From contig JACZVC010000021.1 of the NCBI GenBank assembly GCA_022572885.1, positions 1 to 58,249 on the forward strand: a DNA stretch of 58,249 nt. The letters run 5' to 3'. This document shows, in pieces, positions 34,880 to 45,085 of the stretch. How positions within the stretch are numbered: the first letter of the stretch is position 1; every line of letters begins with the position of its first letter. The position numbers were made by a program, and so were the translations under genes. Origin of the DNA: Pseudomonadota bacterium (GTDB taxonomy: Bacteria; Pseudomonadota; Gammaproteobacteria; Steroidobacterales; MnTg04). The notes below the pieces were generated by a model that was given only the letters and a program-made list of their open reading frames with translations, had not been told where the DNA came from and searched no databases.

Positions 34880-35566
34880 TCAAATATCCCAGCGCAGCGA
34901 TTGCACAATCGGCTCGGACACCTCTTCGAGATCTCTTTCCTCGCCGCCAATAATAGCAATACTGCCTACGGCCGCGGGCAAAATGGTTCCGAAAAAGCCT
35001 TGCTCCGAGAAACTTGTTGGCCCGGCGACTTCCAGATCGGGCAATATCATCACCGTTACCGGTCCTTTCTCTCCCTGGACCACCAGGTGGGGTACCAGCC
35101 GGCCTCGGAAAATGCAGCTACGCGCATAGGAAACCCTGGCTACACCATCAGGCATCGTCATCCTCGACCTTCGAAGTACCGCCTCCAGCCGTTGATACGG
35201 CACGCGTTCATCGGTAGACACCAGGGAGATCTGCTCATGCCGCAGATGAGCAAGCAAATCCTGTGCAATGTCGCCATGCGGCGCGCTCCACCAGCTTAAC
35301 AGCCCCACGCCCAGTCCTAGGACCAGGCTCGCGGCAAGTCCGATCCACTCCCGGCCCTGGGCGGGCACCGGGTAGGAACCTCCGCGATCCACTCCGTGAT
35401 CCGCAATGAACGGGACACGCAGCGCCAGGACCAGCCTGCGGTCAAAATCCTGAACTCGAGCCGCAAAACGGGCGCATGCCGGACAAGCCTGCCGGTGCGC
35501 CAGCAATTGCTGGTCCTGGCAGGCGGGGTCAGCGCCAAACTGTTTGCGAAATTCCAGGCAATTCAT
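34880..35566 (-). CDS. Membrane-anchored zinc-type anti-sigma factor (DUF3379-like)
   Basis: About 228 residues. The N-terminus has the ZAS-like motif HRQACPACARFA (H-x3-C-x2-C), which binds zinc and the sigma factor. One membrane segment (EWIGLAASLVLGLGVGLLSWW) precedes a periplasmic domain (SCIFRGRLVPHLVVQGEKGP; GTILPAAVGSIAIIGG). It starts about 10 bases after the sigma stop; the TTG at 35587 is an alternative. It should sequester the ECF sigma factor until a periplasmic signal arrives. Confidence 0.82.
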   Translation of the reverse strand: MNCLEFRKQFGADPACQDQQLLAHRQACPACARFAARVQDFDRRLVLALRVPFIADHGVDRGGSYPVPAQGREWIGLAASLVLGLGVGLLSWWSAPHGDIAQDLLAHLRHEQISLVSTDERVPYQRLEAVLRRSRMTMPDGVARVSYARSCIFRGRLVPHLVVQGEKGPVTVMILPDLEVAGPTSFSEQGFFGTILPAAVGSIAIIGGEERDLEEVSEPIVQSLRWDI

Positions 35567-35576
35567 AACTGGTGAC

Positions 35577-36080
35577 TCATTCCTCAAAAGATTTCATCAG
35601 CATCTTGCGAGCCCGGTACAGCCTCGTTAGCACCGCGCCTTGTTTGATTTCCATCAGCCCGGCGATCTCTTGCGTGCTGAATCCCATCAAAACCTGCAAA
35701 ACCAGGGGTTCGCGATAACCGGGCTCGAGTCTGCTCATCGCCTCCCTGAGGTCTGCCAGATCCGTATCCGGCGTATTCGCGATCAATCCCTTTTCAGCCG
35801 GTGTCAAATCATCGATATCCTGAGTGGGATGCCGCTTCCTTTCATACATCCTGGCATTTTCCCGCCGCAAAATGGTGATCAGCCAGTAGCGGGCTGCCGA
35901 TTCGTCCCTGAGGCTGTCGAAAGAGCGCCATGCCCTCAGCAAGGTCTCCTGGACCAGGTCCTGGGCGATCGAATGATCACGGCAAAGCCAGTAAGCAAAT
36001 CGGAACAGGTCCCCCTCGTGGGTTCGCGTCATGTTCTCAAATCTGCGGTGTCTGGATTCCTCGGTATTTTCCTGCTTCAT
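35577..36080 (-). CDS. ECF-type RNA polymerase sigma factor (second locus)
   Basis: About 167 residues. Region 2: LFRFAYWLCRDHSIAQDLVQ and SAARYWLITILRRENARMYE. Region 4: RLEPGYREPLVLQVLMGFST and IAGLMEIKQGAVLTRLYRAR. The ATG at 36080 is preferred; a TTG at 36128 is upstream and lacks support. It is paired with the anti-sigma gene and divergent from hemB. Its likely targets are its own promoter and the HvfA-like gene directly downstream, which is inferred from position. Confidence 0.88.
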   Translation of the reverse strand: MKQENTEESRHRRFENMTRTHEGDLFRFAYWLCRDHSIAQDLVQETLLRAWRSFDSLRDESAARYWLITILRRENARMYERKRHPTQDIDDLTPAEKGLIANTPDTDLADLREAMSRLEPGYREPLVLQVLMGFSTQEIAGLMEIKQGAVLTRLYRARKMLMKSFEE

Positions 36081-36102
36081 ATATTCAGACCGGAGACATT
36101 GA

Positions 36103-37203
<1,101 letters not shown>

Positions 37204-37231
37204 CCATACATGCGAAAACCAGGGGGCTAGG

Positions 37232-37906
37232 ATGGCAAATTACCTGTCGGGGATATTCGGTTCATCTCCGGTCGCGCCGTTGCAGCAACATATGGATATC
37301 GCCTACCGCTGCGCGAGACAATTGATACCGCTGTTCGAAGCGGTGGCCAAAAATGACTGGGCTTCCGTCGAGGAATCTCGCCAAATCATCCGCGACCTGG
37401 AAAGCGAAGCCGATGAAATGAAACAGGAAATTCGCTCCAGTCTGCCAAAAAGCCTGTTTATGCCGGTACCCAGGGAAGACCTGCTCGAATTGCTGCTGGT
37501 TCAGGACCGGGTTGCCAATCGCGCAAAGGACGTTTCGGGGCTGGTGGTCGGGCGAAAAATGGAGTTGCCCGAACCTATAGCGGAACTTTTCATCAAGTTT
37601 GTTCGCTGCAGCGTCGCTGCAGCCAAGCAAGCGCGCAAAAGCGTCCGTGAACTCGATGAGCTGTTTGAGACCGGCTTTCGCGGCGCCGAAGCCAAGCTGG
37701 TCGGGTCGATGGTCGCGGAACTCGACCGGCTCGAATCAGAGTCCGACCAGTTGCAGACCGAACTGCGCGCAGGACTTTTCAAACTTGAGTCCGAGCTGCC
37801 ACCAATCAATGTGATGTTCCTGTACAAAATTATCGATCTGACCGGTGAAGTCGCCGATTATGCCGAGCGCGTGGGCCGGCGTCTCGAATTGCTGCTGGCG
37901 CATTAA
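37232..37906 (+). CDS. TIGR00153/DUF47 family PhoU-like protein
   Basis: A 224-residue helical-bundle protein (PLQQHMDIAYRCARQLIPLF; LLELLLVQDRVANRAKDVSG; INVMFLYKIIDLTGEVADYA). DUF47 proteins accompany Pit phosphate transporters, and this one is followed by such a gene after 2 bases. It is likely a cytoplasmic accessory or regulator of phosphate uptake. AGGGGGCTAGG precedes the ATG. Confidence 0.9.
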   Translation: MANYLSGIFGSSPVAPLQQHMDIAYRCARQLIPLFEAVAKNDWASVEESRQIIRDLESEADEMKQEIRSSLPKSLFMPVPREDLLELLLVQDRVANRAKDVSGLVVGRKMELPEPIAELFIKFVRCSVAAAKQARKSVRELDELFETGFRGAEAKLVGSMVAELDRLESESDQLQTELRAGLFKLESELPPINVMFLYKIIDLTGEVADYAERVGRRLELLLAH

Positions 37907-37908
37907 TC

Positions 37909-39156
37909 ATGGCAGATATGCATATTTATATTGGCCTGGCGGCCATCTTTGGTTTGTTCATGGCCTGGGGAATCGGCGCAAACGATGTCGCAAATGCCAT
38001 GGCGACATCGGTCGGATCCAAAGCGCTGACCATCAAGCAGGCAATTTTCGTCGCCGCCATTTTTGAATTTACCGGCGCCGTGCTGGCCGGCGGCGAAGTC
38101 ACATCGACCATCCGCAAAGGCATTATCGATGCGGCCAGTGTATCGGATTCCCCAGAGTTATTGATTTACGGCATGCTGGCGTCCCTGGCGGCCGCCGGAT
38201 GCTGGCTGTCGATTGCGTCAAAAATGGGCTGGCCGGTTTCCACAACCCATTCGATCGTTGGAGCGATCGTTGGTTTCGCGGTGGTCGGTTTAGGCATAGA
38301 CGCCGTTCATTGGGGCACGATCGGCCAGATCGTAGTCAGCTGGGTTGTCACGCCCATGATCGCAGGCTTTGTTGCCTACTTGATCTACAACAGTGTTCAA
38401 TGGCTGATTATTGGACGGGAAAACCCGCTGGAAAGAGCGCGCCGCTATGTTCCCGTGTACATATTTCTGGCGGGTTTCACGATTACGCTGGTCACGATTT
38501 TCAAAGGCCTGAAACACGCCGGCCTGTCGCTGAGTACGCAACAGGCCTACTTGGTGGCGACCGTCTTCGGCATTCTTATTGCGCTCATCGGTAAGTTTTT
38601 CATCGACCGGATCCAGGTCGACGAGAAAGCAGATCGCGAGTTCCACTTCGCAACGGTCGAAAAAGTATTCGGTGTCCTCATGATCGTTACGGCCTGCGGG
38701 ATGGCTTTTGCCCATGGATCGAATGACGTGGCCAACGCGGTCGGGCCGGTTGCCGCCGTTATCAGCATCGCCAAGTCCGGCGTCGTCGGGCAGCAATCCC
38801 CATTGCCGTTGGCAGTCTTGGTTCTCGGTGGTATCGGAATCGTTGTCGGCCTGGCAACTTTCGGAAGACACGTCATCGCAACCGTCGGCAGTAAAATAAT
38901 CCATCTCACCCCAAGCCGCGGTTTTGCCGCAGAGCTTGCCGCTGCGTCCACTATTGTCATGGCCTCCGGCACCGGAATGCCCATATCGACGACCCAGACC
39001 CTCGTTGGCGCGATCCTTGGCGTCGGGATGGCCCGCGGTATTACTGCGATCAATCTCGCGGTGGTGAGCCGGATATTCATATCCTGGGTAATCACGATTC
39101 CTGCTGGCGCGATTCTGGCGATTATTTTCTTCTACATACTGAAGGCTGTATTGTAA
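37909..39156 (+). CDS. PitA-family inorganic phosphate transporter
   Basis: A 415-residue inner-membrane protein with about ten helices. It has two inverted PHO4-type repeats: WGIGANDVANAMATSVGSKA near the N-terminus and FAHGSNDVANAVGPVAAVI in the second half, plus GWPVSTTHSIVGAIVGFA and GTGMPISTTQTLVGAILGVG. It imports phosphate (or metal phosphate) driven by cation symport. It is co-transcribed with the DUF47 gene. Confidence 0.95.
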   Translation: MADMHIYIGLAAIFGLFMAWGIGANDVANAMATSVGSKALTIKQAIFVAAIFEFTGAVLAGGEVTSTIRKGIIDAASVSDSPELLIYGMLASLAAAGCWLSIASKMGWPVSTTHSIVGAIVGFAVVGLGIDAVHWGTIGQIVVSWVVTPMIAGFVAYLIYNSVQWLIIGRENPLERARRYVPVYIFLAGFTITLVTIFKGLKHAGLSLSTQQAYLVATVFGILIALIGKFFIDRIQVDEKADREFHFATVEKVFGVLMIVTACGMAFAHGSNDVANAVGPVAAVISIAKSGVVGQQSPLPLAVLVLGGIGIVVGLATFGRHVIATVGSKIIHLTPSRGFAAELAAASTIVMASGTGMPISTTQTLVGAILGVGMARGITAINLAVVSRIFISWVITIPAGAILAIIFFYILKAVL

Positions 39157-39180
39157 TCGACCCGCTTTTTGGTGCGAACA

Positions 39181-40014
39181 ATGGAAAACGAGAGCGAGAC
39201 AGACCAATATGGCGTAATGGGTCACCCGGTGGCTCACAGCATGTCACCGTTCATCCATGGTGTTTTTGCCAGACAGACGGACCAGAAGATTTCCTATCGG
39301 CTGCTTGATGTCATACCGGAGAAATTCGCAGCCGAAGTCAGAAAATTCGCTGCCCAGGGCGGTAAGGGGCTCAATATTACGGTCCCACACAAGGTCGCGG
39401 CTTTCGAAATTACCGAAACCAATACGCGCCGTGCAGAAGCCGCACGCTCCGCCAACACCCTGGTGCTGGGCGAGGATGGAGAAATCCTGGCAGACAATAC
39501 CGATGGCGCCGGTCTCGTTACCGACCTGGTTGAGAATCTCAATTTCAAACTGGAAGACCGCCGGATCCTGATTCTGGGTGCCGGCGGTGCGGTAAGGGGC
39601 TTGCTTGGGCCTGTTATCGCGCAGAATCCGAAACTGGTAGTGATTGCCAACCGTACGCCGAACAACGCCCTCGAATTGGTTGACGAACTCGGGATATCCA
39701 GCTTTGTTGAGACCACCGGTCTGGACGAATTAACCGACAATACTTTTCATCTGATTATCAACGGAACCTCCGCCAATCTTTTTGACAAGCGACCACCAAT
39801 ATCGGCCGACCTGTTTACCCGGCATACCCTTTGTTATGACCTTAATTACGGCAGACAAGAAACGCCGTTTACGCGCTGGGCGGCACAAAACGGGGCCCGC
39901 GCCACGATGGGCTGGGGTATGCTGGTGGAACAGGCTGCGGAATCTTTCTATATGTGGCGAGGCGTAAAACCGAACACTATCCCGGTCCTCCAATCCCTGC
40001 TCAAACGACCCTGA
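39181..40014 (+). CDS. aroE: Shikimate dehydrogenase
   Basis: 277 residues. It reduces 3-dehydroshikimate to shikimate with NADPH. The N-terminal substrate domain has VMGHPVAHSMSPFIHGVF and LNITVPHKVAAFEI with the catalytic Lys, and DNTDGAGLVTDL with the catalytic Asp. The NADPH domain has ILGAGGAVRGLLGPVI and ANRTP. An upstream GTG or TTG (39172 or 39169) could add a few residues. It is convergent with gor, with a palindromic region between. Confidence 0.95.
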   Translation: MENESETDQYGVMGHPVAHSMSPFIHGVFARQTDQKISYRLLDVIPEKFAAEVRKFAAQGGKGLNITVPHKVAAFEITETNTRRAEAARSANTLVLGEDGEILADNTDGAGLVTDLVENLNFKLEDRRILILGAGGAVRGLLGPVIAQNPKLVVIANRTPNNALELVDELGISSFVETTGLDELTDNTFHLIINGTSANLFDKRPPISADLFTRHTLCYDLNYGRQETPFTRWAAQNGARATMGWGMLVEQAAESFYMWRGVKPNTIPVLQSLLKRP

Positions 40015-40028
40015 CGCACAACTTGGCT

Positions 40029-40063
40029 CCTAGTCCGGCTTATTCATGAATAATACGGGCTAG
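40029..40063. repeat. Imperfect hairpin at the aroE/gor junction
   Basis: TTATTCATGAATAA (40040-40053) is a perfect palindrome flanked by CTAGTCCG and CGGGCTAG, which pair with one G-U. The right end contains the gor stop codon. It may act as a symmetric transcription barrier between convergent genes, but no T-tract is present. Confidence 0.5.
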
Positions 40064-41406
40064 CGCATCGTTACCAGTTCCTCTGCGCTGGTCGGGTGAA
40101 TGGCGACGGTGTTGTCAAAATCTTCTTTTGTGGCGCCCATGCCGACGGCGACAGAAAACCCCTGCATCATTTCGTCGGCGCCAACGCCAATAATGTGGAC
40201 ACCGACGACTTTCTCATGCTCGCCGGCAGTGATCAATTTCATCGCGGCACGACCCTTGCTCTGCAAAACCGCGTAATACATCGGCACGAATGCAGAGTGA
40301 TACACCTGCACAATATCCCCATATTCCGCCCGTGCCTCGGCCTCGGTCAGACCCACGGTCCCGATCGGCGGGTGGCTGAACACAACCGTCGCGATGTTGC
40401 TGTAATCCAGGTGCCGGTCGTGCTGGTTATCGAACAAGCGGTCAGCGAGACGGCGTCCGGCTGCAATAGCGACCGGCGTTAAACTCACCCGCCCGGTGAC
40501 ATCGCCAATGGCGTAAATGCGCTCGGCGCCGGTGTTTTGAAAATCGTCAACCAGCACGAATCCTCTGCCATCGACATCGACGCCCGCCTTGTGCAGAGCC
40601 AGATGCTGGGTATTCGGATTGCGACCGACTGCCCACAACAGGCAATCGAAATCATTGAACACTCGCCCATCGCTGGTTTCCAGGAAAAGCCCGCCCTGCT
40701 CGGTACCCGCTTTCGACGGTATCGCCTCGGTGACGACCGTTATGCCGTCTTTCGCCATGGCCTCGCCAAGTTCCTGCTGAATCATGTCGTCGAAGTTACG
40801 CAACACGCCATCGAAGCGGACAAACATACTGACTTCCGACCCAAGCGCGCGAAACATGGCCGCCAGTTCAACCGCTACATAGCCACTGCCAACGACTGCA
40901 ACCCTTTCAGGCCGTTCCTCGAGTTCGAAAAACCCGTCCGAAGTAATACCGTACTCGGCACCGGGGATCTCGGGCCGCGCCGGGTAGCCGCCGGTAGCAA
41001 TGACGACGTGTTTACCCTGGTAGGTTTTTCCGCCCGCGGAAATTGCATGGGGCCCGGTGAATCTTCCGTTTTCGGCAATATGGGTGACGCCTTTAGCCTC
41101 GATGTTTTTGGCGTATATCGAATTCAGCCGCGCAACATATGCATCGCGCCTGGTTTTTATCGCACCCCAGTCATGGCGCCAGGAATCCAGGTCAAAGCCA
41201 TAGTCGCTTGCATCGGCCAGACCATGCGCCAGTGCCGCGGTACTCCACATGACTTTTTTCGGCACACAGCCGACGTTAACGCAGGTGCCGCCGAGCGGTT
41301 TGGGTTCGAAAACCGCAACGCTGGCGCCGTAATCGGCTGCGCGTTGCGCTGCTGCCAGGCCGCCGCTGCCGCCGCCAATGACCAGCAGGTCAAAATTCAA
41401 AGACAT
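40060..41406 (-). CDS. gor: Glutathione-disulfide reductase
   Basis: 448 residues (E. coli 450). A flavin disulfide reductase that uses NADPH to regenerate GSH. The FAD site is [17 protein letters not shown], the redox-active cysteines are in [16 protein letters not shown], and the NADPH site is [20 protein letters not shown]. The catalytic His-Glu pair is in [12 protein letters not shown]. It is divergent from lemA. Confidence 0.95.
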   Translation of the reverse strand: MSLNFDLLVIGGGSGGLAAAQRAADYGASVAVFEPKPLGGTCVNVGCVPKKVMWSTAALAHGLADASDYGFDLDSWRHDWGAIKTRRDAYVARLNSIYAKNIEAKGVTHIAENGRFTGPHAISAGGKTYQGKHVVIATGGYPARPEIPGAEYGITSDGFFELEERPERVAVVGSGYVAVELAAMFRALGSEVSMFVRFDGVLRNFDDMIQQELGEAMAKDGITVVTEAIPSKAGTEQGGLFLETSDGRVFNDFDCLLWAVGRNPNTQHLALHKAGVDVDGRGFVLVDDFQNTGAERIYAIGDVTGRVSLTPVAIAAGRRLADRLFDNQHDRHLDYSNIATVVFSHPPIGTVGLTEAEARAEYGDIVQVYHSAFVPMYYAVLQSKGRAAMKLITAGEHEKVVGVHIIGVGADEMMQGFSVAVGMGATKEDFDNTVAIHPTSAEELVTMR

Positions 41407-41425
41407 GAACTGCTCCTCAAAAAAG

Positions 41426-41464
41426 CGTCAGGCACAATGATATACTGATTGCACATTCCTGACG
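41426..41464. promoter_or_regulatory. Inverted repeat in the gor/lemA divergent region
   Basis: CGTCAGG (41426-41432) and CCTGACG (41458-41464) flank 25 bases that include TATACT (41441-41446), a possible -10 element for the rightward genes. The arrangement suits a shared operator, but the spacing is long and no -35 is clear. Confidence 0.35.
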
Positions 41465-41474
41465 GCGTATCAAA

Positions 41475-42044
41475 ATGATCGGTCTGGTTATTTTTCTCTC
41501 GGTTGTTCTCGTCCTGTTGTTGTATTTCACGAAAATCTACAACAACCTCGTATCGCTCAGGGAAAACGTCAAGAAAGCCTGGTCCAATATTGACGTACTC
41601 CTCAAGCAACGGCACGACGAATTGCCAAAACTGGTTGAAACCTGCAAGCGGTACATGCAATTCGAGCAGGAAACGCTGGAACGGGTCATGCAGGCGCGAG
41701 CGGCTGTAGCGACTGCCCGCGAGCAGGGAGATGTCGCCGGAGTGGGTGCCGCCGAAGGAGCCCTGCGCATGGGCCTCGGCAAGCTGTTTGCAGTGGTCGA
41801 AAACTACCCGGAACTGAAAGCCGACCAGGGTTTCGAACACCTGCGCCAGCGGATCACCGGGATCGAGGAATCGATCGCCGACCGCAGGGAATTTTATAAC
41901 GACGGCGTCAATCTGAATAATGTTCGCATTGCCCAGATTCCCGATGTCATCATCGCCGGCATGTTCGGTTTCAAAGGGGCCGAGTTGCTCGAATACAGCG
42001 AGGCAGAGACCGCCGATGTCGATATGAAGGAGCTGTTCGAATAG
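41475..42044 (+). CDS. LemA family protein
   Basis: A 189-residue protein. An N-terminal membrane segment (IGLVIFLSVVLVLLLYFTKI) is followed by a helical coiled-coil domain (YNNLVSLRENVKKAWSNIDV; LPKLVETCKRYMQFEQETLE; LRQRITGIEESIADRREFYN) typical of LemA. The family is often paired with a GIDE-domain gene, as here, with a 4-base gap. The function is unknown. Confidence 0.92.
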   Translation: MIGLVIFLSVVLVLLLYFTKIYNNLVSLRENVKKAWSNIDVLLKQRHDELPKLVETCKRYMQFEQETLERVMQARAAVATAREQGDVAGVGAAEGALRMGLGKLFAVVENYPELKADQGFEHLRQRITGIEESIADRREFYNDGVNLNNVRIAQIPDVIIAGMFGFKGAELLEYSEAETADVDMKELFE

Positions 42045-42048
42045 CTTC

Positions 42049-42978
42049 ATGAACCTGCCCGGCCTGACTGAAATTACAGCCCAGGTCCAGGCCTGGGATG
42101 CGGCCGAGTTTTGGTTCTGGTCTCTGGCCGCGCTGGGTTTTTCGGCGCTGAGTTTCATCAAGGCCTTCAAGGGCCTGCACAAATCCAGGCTGCTGGAAGA
42201 TACGCCAACGTCACTGATTCGTTCCGCCAGCCAGGGTTACGTTGAATTTGAAGGCACCGGCAGGCGACTTGACGGCGAACCGGTTATCGCGCCGCTGACC
42301 GGAACCGCCTGCACCTGGTGGTCCTTTACGATTGAGGAGCGCAAGACCTACCGCGTCAACAAGACCCGCCATACACACTGGCAAACCATCAACAGTGGCA
42401 GCAGCGATGCGTTGTTCGAACTCGAAGACACCTCCGGTCGCTGCATAGTCGACCCCGAAGGCGCCGAGGTATTCCCCAGCGCTACCCAGAGCTGGCGCGG
42501 GAGCAATGCATGGCCAGAAAAGCACGGGCGCGGAGTTTTCGGTCGTTATCGCTATACCGAGAGACGAATGCATACCGGCGATCCCTTGCTCGTCATCGGC
42601 TACCTGACCACCCACCGGGCAGCGGAAACTACCAATTTTGCCGAGGAAGTGCGCGTATTGCTGGCCGACTGGAAGTCCCGCCAGAGCATGCTGGTCAGGC
42701 TTTACGATAAGGACAACGATGGTGTCCTGGATCTCAGGGAATGGGAAGAAGCCCGCCGGGAAGCTGAGGCGCAGGTTCGCAGGGAGAGCGCCGAGGAGTT
42801 TCGCCACCCGGGCATTGCGGTGATTGGCGCACCACCCGATGACCGCAGCTTCCTGATGGCGGCGAAGAACCAGGCACAAGTCATCAAGCACTATCGGCGG
42901 GGCGCGGTTTTCGGGCTCAGCCTGTTCTTCCTGTTGCTGGCTGTGGGCGTCACGTTGATCAGTATGCGGCTGGGCTGA
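42049..42978 (+). CDS. GIDE-domain membrane protein with EF-hand
   Basis: A 309-residue protein. A membrane helix near 21-40 precedes a GIDE domain (related to the mitochondrial E3 ligase MUL1): YVEFEGTGRRLDGEPVIAPL, TACTWWSFTIEER. A second helix lies at the C-terminus (about 288-308). Between them is a canonical 12-residue EF-hand loop, D220-K-D-N-D-G-V-L-D-L-R-E231, with Asp at 1, 3, 5 and 9, Gly at 6 and Glu at 12, so Ca2+ binding is likely. No RING finger is present. It is co-transcribed with lemA. Confidence 0.85.
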   Translation: MNLPGLTEITAQVQAWDAAEFWFWSLAALGFSALSFIKAFKGLHKSRLLEDTPTSLIRSASQGYVEFEGTGRRLDGEPVIAPLTGTACTWWSFTIEERKTYRVNKTRHTHWQTINSGSSDALFELEDTSGRCIVDPEGAEVFPSATQSWRGSNAWPEKHGRGVFGRYRYTERRMHTGDPLLVIGYLTTHRAAETTNFAEEVRVLLADWKSRQSMLVRLYDKDNDGVLDLREWEEARREAEAQVRRESAEEFRHPGIAVIGAPPDDRSFLMAAKNQAQVIKHYRRGAVFGLSLFFLLLAVGVTLISMRLG

Positions 42979-43030
42979 ATCCATGACTCCAGCCTGCTAA
43001 GATTCACCGATTTTGCGGCTGTTGCCACGC

Positions 43031-45079
43031 ATGAGATCAATCGACATCGTCACCCAGAAACAGAGCAGTTATTCGGGTCTGCCCATTTTTTCTTCACTAA
43101 AGGCCGAAAAAGTAGTGCCTGCGGTCCGTGAAATGCTCGCAGACGCCCGCGAGAAACTGGAGATGATTCGCCAGGCGGAACCCGGCTGGGAAACCACGGT
43201 GCTGCCGCTGGAGCTACTCAATCATCAGATTTCAAGAGCCTGGTCGCCGGTCAGCCACATGAACAGCGTAGTCAATACGCCCGAGTTGCGCCAGGCCTAC
43301 AACCAGTGCCTGCCGTTGCTAAGCGATTTTTTTACTCAACTCGGTCAGGACCAGCTCCTCTACCAGGCCTATTGCAAGACCGAGCGGGATGACGAAGATC
43401 TGAGCGCGGAACAAAGGCAGGTACTAAAACTCGCGATTCAGGACTTTCGCCTGGGCGGCGTTGGTCTGGAACGCGACAAGCAACTGTTGTTTGCGGAGAA
43501 CACCAGCAAGCTGGCGACACTGCAATCCAGATTCGAGGAAAACCTGCTCGATGCCGGTAATGCCTGGAAAAGGCAGATCAGCGATCCGGCTATTGTTGCC
43601 GGTCTGCCTGCCAGCCTGCTGGAATCGGCCGCAGCGACCGCTCGCGATAATAATGTCGATGGCTGGCTGTTGCGGCTGGACCAGCCGACCTACCATGCCG
43701 TTATGAGCCACGCGGACAACCGTGAGTTGCGGGAAGCATTTTACGAGGCCTGGGTTACCAGGGCATCCGACCAGGGACCGCATGCGGGACGCTGGGACAA
43801 CTTCGAAATCATGGAAGAAATCATGGGCCTGCGACATGCGAACGCCCGCCTGCTCGATTTCGATAATTTCGCCGCTTACTCGATGACGCCAAAAATGGCG
43901 GATTCGGTTGCGGAAGTTTCTTCTTTCCTCACCGACCTCGCGCAGAAATCAGCCCGCCGAGGCAAGGAAGAATTAGCGGAGCTGGTGGATTTTGCCGGAA
44001 AACCACTGGCGGCATGGGATCTCGCTTATTACAGCGAGAAACTGAAGCAATCACGCTGCGGAATCTCTGAGGAAGAACTGCGGCCTTATTTCCCGGTCGA
44101 TCGCGTCCTGCCAGGTTTGTACTCGCTCGCAACCCGCTTGTTTGGAATTCACCTGGAGCCCCGTAACGACATCGATACCTGGCACGACGACACCGTCTTT
44201 TACGAGCTGCGCGCCGCGGATGGCGAGCTTATCGGTGGCCTCTACGTTGACCTGTACGCTCGGCCCGCCAAGCGCGGCGGCGCGTGGATGGATGAGTGCA
44301 TCGGCCGAGTCAGGATCCGCCAGGTCTGCGAGCAGCCGGTAGCCTACCTGGTCTGCAACTTTATGCCGCCGCTGAACGGGCGCCCGGCGTTACTCACGCA
44401 TTCCGATGTAGTCACATTATTCCACGAGTTTGGCCATGCTTTGCATCACCTGCTGACACAGGCGAGTTACCCAAGCGTAGCCGGTATCAATGGGGTCCCG
44501 TGGGACGCTGTCGAACTCCCCAGCCAACTGATGGAGAACTTCGCCTGGGAACCCGAGGTGCTGTCGATGATTTCCGGTCATTGCGAGACAGGTGAACCGC
44601 TGACTCAGAATATCGTTGACCGCTTGCTCGGCAGCCGGCAATTCCAGTCGGGTTTGCAAATGCTGCGGCAGCTCGAGTTCGCGATCTTCGACTTGCGCCT
44701 TCATGCCGACTATGACCCGGCCAGGGGGGCGAGAATCCTGGAAACACTACGCGATGTACGCGACGAAATTTCCATCGTCCCCGTGCCGGACTGGAACCGT
44801 TTTGCCAGCGGCTTTTCCCATGTCTTCGCGGGCGGCTACGCCGCTGGCTATTACAGTTATAAATGGGCCGAAGTCCTGGCGGCAGACGCTTACGCAGCAT
44901 TTGGCGAAGAAGGATTATTCAATCATGAGGTTGCCGACCGATACCGTCAAAGCATTCTTGCCCAGGGTGGCGCCAGGGGAGCGATGGAAAATTTTGTCGC
45001 CTTTCGTGGCCGGCCACCCCGCCCCGACGCGCTGCTTGAGCAGGCAGGAATTTTAGATCATGCGGCAGCACCGAGCTGA
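43031..45079 (+). CDS. prlC: Oligopeptidase A (M3 family)
   Basis: A 682-residue zinc metallopeptidase (E. coli PrlC 680). The active site is VTLFHEFGHALHHLL (HExxH plus the third ligand Glu in PSQLMENFAWE). Other family motifs: YYSEKLKQSRCGISEEELRP, FSHVFAGGYAAGYYSYKWAE. It degrades signal peptides and other oligopeptides in the cytosol. ATG 43031 is preferred over the TTG at 43013. Confidence 0.96.
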   Translation: MRSIDIVTQKQSSYSGLPIFSSLKAEKVVPAVREMLADAREKLEMIRQAEPGWETTVLPLELLNHQISRAWSPVSHMNSVVNTPELRQAYNQCLPLLSDFFTQLGQDQLLYQAYCKTERDDEDLSAEQRQVLKLAIQDFRLGGVGLERDKQLLFAENTSKLATLQSRFEENLLDAGNAWKRQISDPAIVAGLPASLLESAAATARDNNVDGWLLRLDQPTYHAVMSHADNRELREAFYEAWVTRASDQGPHAGRWDNFEIMEEIMGLRHANARLLDFDNFAAYSMTPKMADSVAEVSSFLTDLAQKSARRGKEELAELVDFAGKPLAAWDLAYYSEKLKQSRCGISEEELRPYFPVDRVLPGLYSLATRLFGIHLEPRNDIDTWHDDTVFYELRAADGELIGGLYVDLYARPAKRGGAWMDECIGRVRIRQVCEQPVAYLVCNFMPPLNGRPALLTHSDVVTLFHEFGHALHHLLTQASYPSVAGINGVPWDAVELPSQLMENFAWEPEVLSMISGHCETGEPLTQNIVDRLLGSRQFQSGLQMLRQLEFAIFDLRLHADYDPARGARILETLRDVRDEISIVPVPDWNRFASGFSHVFAGGYAAGYYSYKWAEVLAADAYAAFGEEGLFNHEVADRYRQSILAQGGARGAMENFVAFRGRPPRPDALLEQAGILDHAAAPS

Positions 45080-45085
45080 ATTCGG

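Noticed and set aside
38290-39237. 315-residue leftward frame across the phosphate transporter gene
   Set aside because: It is antisense to a clear PitA-family gene; its Asp/Asn/Gln-rich composition mirrors codons of hydrophobic residues.
42211-42984. 257-residue leftward frame opposite the GIDE gene
   Set aside because: It is antisense to the GIDE/EF-hand gene and has no domain signature.
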